NCBI GenBank assembly: GCA_036785705.1
Contig: JAWUZG010000084.1
Span: 12,351,501 to 12,415,500, forward strand
Length of the DNA stretch: 64,000 nt
Direction: 5' to 3'
Source of the DNA: Acanthornis magna
Taxonomy: Eukaryota; Chordata; Aves; Passeriformes; Acanthizidae
The translations under genes were made by a program, and so were the position numbers. The notes beneath the pieces were generated by a model. It saw only the letters and a program-made list of their open reading frames with translations. It was not told where the DNA came from and made no database searches. How positions within the stretch are numbered: the first letter of the stretch is position 1; the number at the start of each line of letters is the position of its first letter. Positions 62,741-64,000 of this stretch are shown one piece after another.

Positions 62741-64000
62741 GAACAATTTGTATGCATTCTTCTGCATAACTGTACATCTGGTGACAATAGAAAACATGGT
62801 GCATAAACAGGCACAGCCAGGGTTACACACAATAAATTCAGGTAATCACTGCCCTTTTCTGTGTTGAAGTTTTTGCGGTTCTCTCTAAGACCAAGAGTAT
62901 TCTAGTACAAAAACCACTAACACAGCTTTCTCAGGCAGACAAGGAGTCAAAAGCCACTTACAAATTGGCTTTACTACTTTGGGGAGGAATGGATAAAGAC
63001 CGTGGGACAGAGTATGATCTGTGGGCTCTCTTACTTCCCTTCAACTTCTATTATCTGTAAGTAACAAGATTTTAGCTTTCTCTGTCACTGTCACCACAGA
63101 GACCGTGGTTCTCTCAACTGTACAATGCAGCCTTGTACCTACCTTTGTGAAACCAAGGGGGAAGTAACCCTTTCAGCCTGCCAATGACATGTTTGGCAGC
63201 ATGGGACAAAGAACCAAAGTAAGAAATAATTACTGAAAAATTATTGGAGTAAAATTATTTTTATACTGTGGTATCTATTTTTAGTAGTAGAAACAGAAGT
63301 CTCTGTAGCATTCACCTCATGAGTTCCCATTGCTGACATAGGGGGTTTTTTTCCATAGAAATAAAGAAGCACCAATTTCCGAGGAACCTGGATTGCTCTG
63401 GAACTAAAATTTTCTGCTTACAAGGCAGAAAGACATTTCATGGTGAGTCCTGGAATGCAGAAGTCAAAATGCAGGATGAAGACATCGACAAGAATCTTTC
63501 TTTTAAACATGGTGTATTGTGGAGTTGCATTGAGGTGTTTGTTTCTTTTGTTTGTTTTTTTTTTTCCCAAACCAACCTCTATTTTGGATAATAAGAATTA
63601 AAGTGATAGTGCATATTTACAGAAGAAGTTACTGTTATCTTAGATCTGATAAAGCTTTAGCTCAGGACAGAGAGAGGTGCAATTAGCATATGGTGAAGAG
63701 TCTGATGTTTGAGCTGTAGGTGGTGGTGTTGCTTTATGGGAGTTTAAGTTCAATGAGGATGGACTACTAAAAAGGACACAAGTAGAGGTAAATTTGGGTA
63801 GCTAATAAATCAGTTGCCTTTGGTTTCCTGACAGTAGTCATCTTTCCTTCAGCATCAGTTGCTCACACAACACCTTTTGGAAATATGAATAAACATGGAA
63901 GCCTTAGATTTTGCCATGATTTAGGAACAGAGGTAGAATAGCAATGCAAGTAGAAGTGGACAGGTGCCAGAAAAATCATGGGAGAGGTTATCTTTATTAA
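62741..64000. other. Upstream flank, nothing recognised
   Basis: A+T-rich to the right edge. A MEF2-type CTATTTTTAG lies near 63,276, but as a single motif it is not called as a site. No exon or repeat family is recognised. Confidence 0.4.

Overview
The window looks like nuclear DNA of a bird, most likely a songbird. It is about 60% A+T and has long non-coding stretches. It carries three 3'-end fragments of CR1 LINEs (5,391-5,686, 21,243-21,556, 38,498-38,720) and at least two LTRs of avian endogenous-retrovirus type (about 6,920-7,489 and 58,213-58,565). There are no bacterial-style genes, operons, CRISPR arrays or tRNA/rRNA genes. Nearly all of the 60-180-codon open frames are chance or repeat-derived.

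The one securely recognised gene is BRSK2 (SAD-A kinase) on the minus strand. Its first coding exon is at 49,085-48,992. It encodes a 31-residue start plus one split-codon base, ending in the kinase glycine loop at a GT donor. The 5' UTR and promoter lie to the right (about 49,086-49,500), with an inverted CCAAT box and a short upstream ORF. I found no second BRSK2 exon, so positions 48,991 to 1 are read as part of a very long, repeat-poor first intron. It holds the CR1 fragments, one LTR, low-complexity tracts, two clean hairpins and several G-quadruplex-type tracts on the sense strand.

The right quarter (49.5-64 kb) is the upstream flank. A GC/CpG-rich block at about 51,240-51,600 looks like a second promoter firing to the right, head-to-head with BRSK2. 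It has a YY1-like motif over an ATG, an E2F-like site, a GC box and a consensus donor, but I cannot name the gene. Beyond it come a 66-bp tandem duplication, a possible 1-kb minus-strand LTR (55,501-56,496), a clear plus-strand LTR with intact-looking TATA, CCAAT, poly(A), YY1 and CRE-like motifs (58,213-58,565), a CpG-rich block with a strong CTCF-like site (61,813-61,831), and a small protein-like frame broken by one stop (62,477-62,740).

I did not find a new multi-gene system. The most useful leads are the unassigned promoter at 51.3 kb, the CTCF-like site, the LTR with preserved control signals and the broken frame near 62.6 kb.
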